DNA of 64,000 nucleotides, from NCBI GenBank assembly GCA_963920705.1, contig OY987226.1, positions 560,501 through 624,500 of the forward strand. Reading direction: 5' to 3'. Of this stretch, positions 62,494 to 64,000 are shown piece after piece. Numbering within the stretch: the stretch's first letter is position 1; every line of letters starts with the position of its first letter. A program made the translations under genes and the position numbers. Source of the DNA: Odiellus spinosus (lineage: Eukaryota > Arthropoda > Arachnida > Opiliones > Phalangiidae). A model generated the notes under the pieces. It had not been told where the DNA came from. It was given only the letters and a program-made list of their open reading frames with translations, and ran no database searches.

Positions 62494-62813
62494 CAGAAGC
62501 CGATGAAACCCTCCTTTGAAGTCTACTACTCGAATGTTCCATATAGCGCTCCTCTCTGTATGGGTAAAATTCACAATTTTCCGAGTTAGAAGGGGTCCTA
62601 CTTCATACCCCCTGTCTACGGAAAATTGGAAATTCTCTCTCTCCACAAACGACGACGTTTTTGGACGAACTCCGAGGCTCGACGAACTCCCGCTCCGAAA
62701 ACATCTACCGTTAGGAGGCGTACGAATCGCGCCTTTTGAGAAAAACCCATACAGAGAGGGGTAGACAAGACCCGGGAGTAATAGACTTCACAGGAGGGTT
62801 TCATCGGCTTCTG
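62494..62813. mobile_element. CAGAAG-ended MITE, copy 2
   Basis: Same ends and interior as copy 1 at 9261-9597. Flanks ATGGTAC (62487-62493) and ATGGTTC (62814-62820) look like a 7-bp target duplication with one change. Two copies about 53 kb apart show the family is repeated in this genome. Confidence 0.8.
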
Positions 62814-63439
62814 ATGGTTCGGAAAACGTATCCAAGAGTGGTTCTTTCTTTATAGTTAATATTTTTCCAACTTAAGCGCGTCTTGTTTTCAGTATAATTT
62901 CACTGATATAATTTATTTTTTAATAAAAATGTTTAGTAAAGGCCCTGGATGGTTTTATAATTTAATACAAGGCGTTCTTCTGTTGACACTTTTCATTTTA
63001 AATCTAGTTTGCGGCGTGATTTGAACGTTTAAGAAATATTCTTAAGATATTTGCGAACACGAATATACACGCTTGCCTTTGTAAACCGGATGTTAAATAA
63101 TAATTTTCCTAATATTTAATTAAGTTGGTAATGACCGTGAAACAACGCGATCCTAAAGAGATTAATTTCCAACGAATATTCAACAATTTTATACACATAC
63201 TCAAAAAACAGACGTTTTTTAAGAAAGATCATTATCAAAAAGGGCAGATTTACGGTTGCGCTAATTAGTTTAAATGATACGGGCAACGAACTCTAAATGA
63301 CAAGACCGAGAAGAAGAAAAAAATTCAATTGAAAGTAGATTGTGACAAAAACAATTTTTTTTAAAGATAGCTCTCTCTCTTTTTTTTTTGTTTCAAGGAT
63401 ATCGAGTTAAAATCTTTATAAAATAGAAAATGGATTTTT

Positions 63440-64000
63440 ATCGAATTTCCTGACCTTTTGGCCCAATTTTCAAATTCCCCGAGTTTTCCCTGGGATTTTG
63501 GCCCTTTTTAGAAATTTATTGACCTTTTGGGTCTCTAAATTCCCTGATTTTTCCCTGACCTTTTGGGATAATTTCCAAATTCTCTAACTTGTTCCCGACC
63601 TTATTTTAGACCTTTTGTGCCAATTTCCAAATTCCATAACTTTTCCCTGAGATTGTGGACCAATTTCCAAATTCTCTAACTTTTCCCTTACTAATTTGGC
63701 TAATTTCCAAATTCCCTGACTTTTGGGCCAATTTCCAAATTCCCTGACTTTTGGGCCAATTTCCAAATTCTGACTATTACCTGACCTTTTTTTGGGTCAA
63801 TTATAAAATTCCCTGACCAATTGGATGAATTTTAAAATTCCCTGACCAATTGGATGAATTTTAAAATTCCCTGACCAATTGGATGAATTTTAAAATTCCC
63901 TGACCAATTGGATGAATTTTAAAATTCCCTGAATAGTCCATGACCTTTAGGGCTAATTTCTAAATTCAATAACATTTTGGGCGAAATTCCAAAATCCCTG
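63440..64000. repeat. Degenerate 28-29 bp tandem array, open at the window edge
   Basis: Units of about 28 bp built on CCAATTTCCAAATTCCCTGA plus CTTTTGGG. At about 63812-63928 four near-identical 29-bp units with CCAATTGGATGAATTTTAAA occur. The theme is the reverse complement of the internal repeats in the elements at 34165 and 36226, so this is probably one expanded element that continues past the window. Confidence 0.85.

Larger units (their letters stand above)
55151..64000. other. Gene-poor AT-rich region with dispersed repeats
   Basis: I find no supported coding exon on either strand; the longest open frames are under 85 codons and lie within repeats. It holds the elements listed below plus two roughly 100-bp segments that resemble each other (60244-60345 and 61595-61695). 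Confidence 0.6.

Noticed and set aside
1-64000. tRNA or rRNA genes
   Set aside because: I looked for A-box and B-box words and cloverleaf stems and for rRNA core motifs, and saw none I could support by eye. A covariance-model scan would settle it.

Overview
The window is eukaryotic nuclear DNA, most likely from an arthropod and probably an insect. It is AT-rich, its genes are split by GT-AG introns, two of them encode innexins (invertebrate gap-junction proteins), and the space between coding exons is filled with short inverted-repeat elements and tandem arrays. The species cannot be read from the sequence. All recognised genes are on the + strand.

Region 1 (about 4.3-20.2 kb) holds one nine-exon gene that I assembled from splice signals and reading phase. 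Exons 4348-4520 (ATG at 4428), 7677-7839, 14044-14353, 14794-15258, 15722-15946, 16159-16510, 16628-17877, 18585-18891 and 19971-20225 join in frame. Together they give a 1139-residue type I membrane protein: signal peptide, a small four-cysteine ZP-N-like ectodomain, one membrane segment and a proline-rich cytoplasmic tail of about 900 residues. Introns 7 and 8 carry tandem arrays of 31 bp and 24 bp units. A read-through of exon 8 ends at a stop followed by AATAAA, so a shorter isoform is possible.

Region 2 (about 23.4-37.5 kb) holds two innexins in tandem. The first has a single coding exon (23408-24568, 386 aa) and an unusually long first extracellular loop. The second (26714-27093 joined to 36752-37478, 368 aa) resembles insect Innexin-2 and is split by a 9.7-kb intron full of mobile-element remnants. 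If co-expressed, the two could form homomeric or mixed gap-junction channels. I see no functional link to the ZP gene beyond proximity.

Region 3 (39.7-55.15 kb) is a 15.5-kb composite satellite with no gene. Four module types recur in both orientations: an 18-bp unit, a roughly 32-bp unit, a 15-24 bp unit, and short KpnI-centred palindromes. The module order is nearly mirror-symmetric around position 49,330, so the block is a giant imperfect inverted repeat. It is the most unusual structure here. The very long open frames inside it follow from repeat units whose lengths are multiples of three.

Region 4 (55.15-64 kb) has no recognisable gene. It contains several MITE-like elements, a 44-A run, a tandem array of a dispersed repeat and, at the right edge, a degenerate tandem array. 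Across the window I recognise several inverted-repeat families with target-site duplications: a TTAA-flanked family (at least four copies), a CAGAAG-ended family (two copies), a CAGAGG-ended element, and CAGGGTT-ended elements with internal short repeats.
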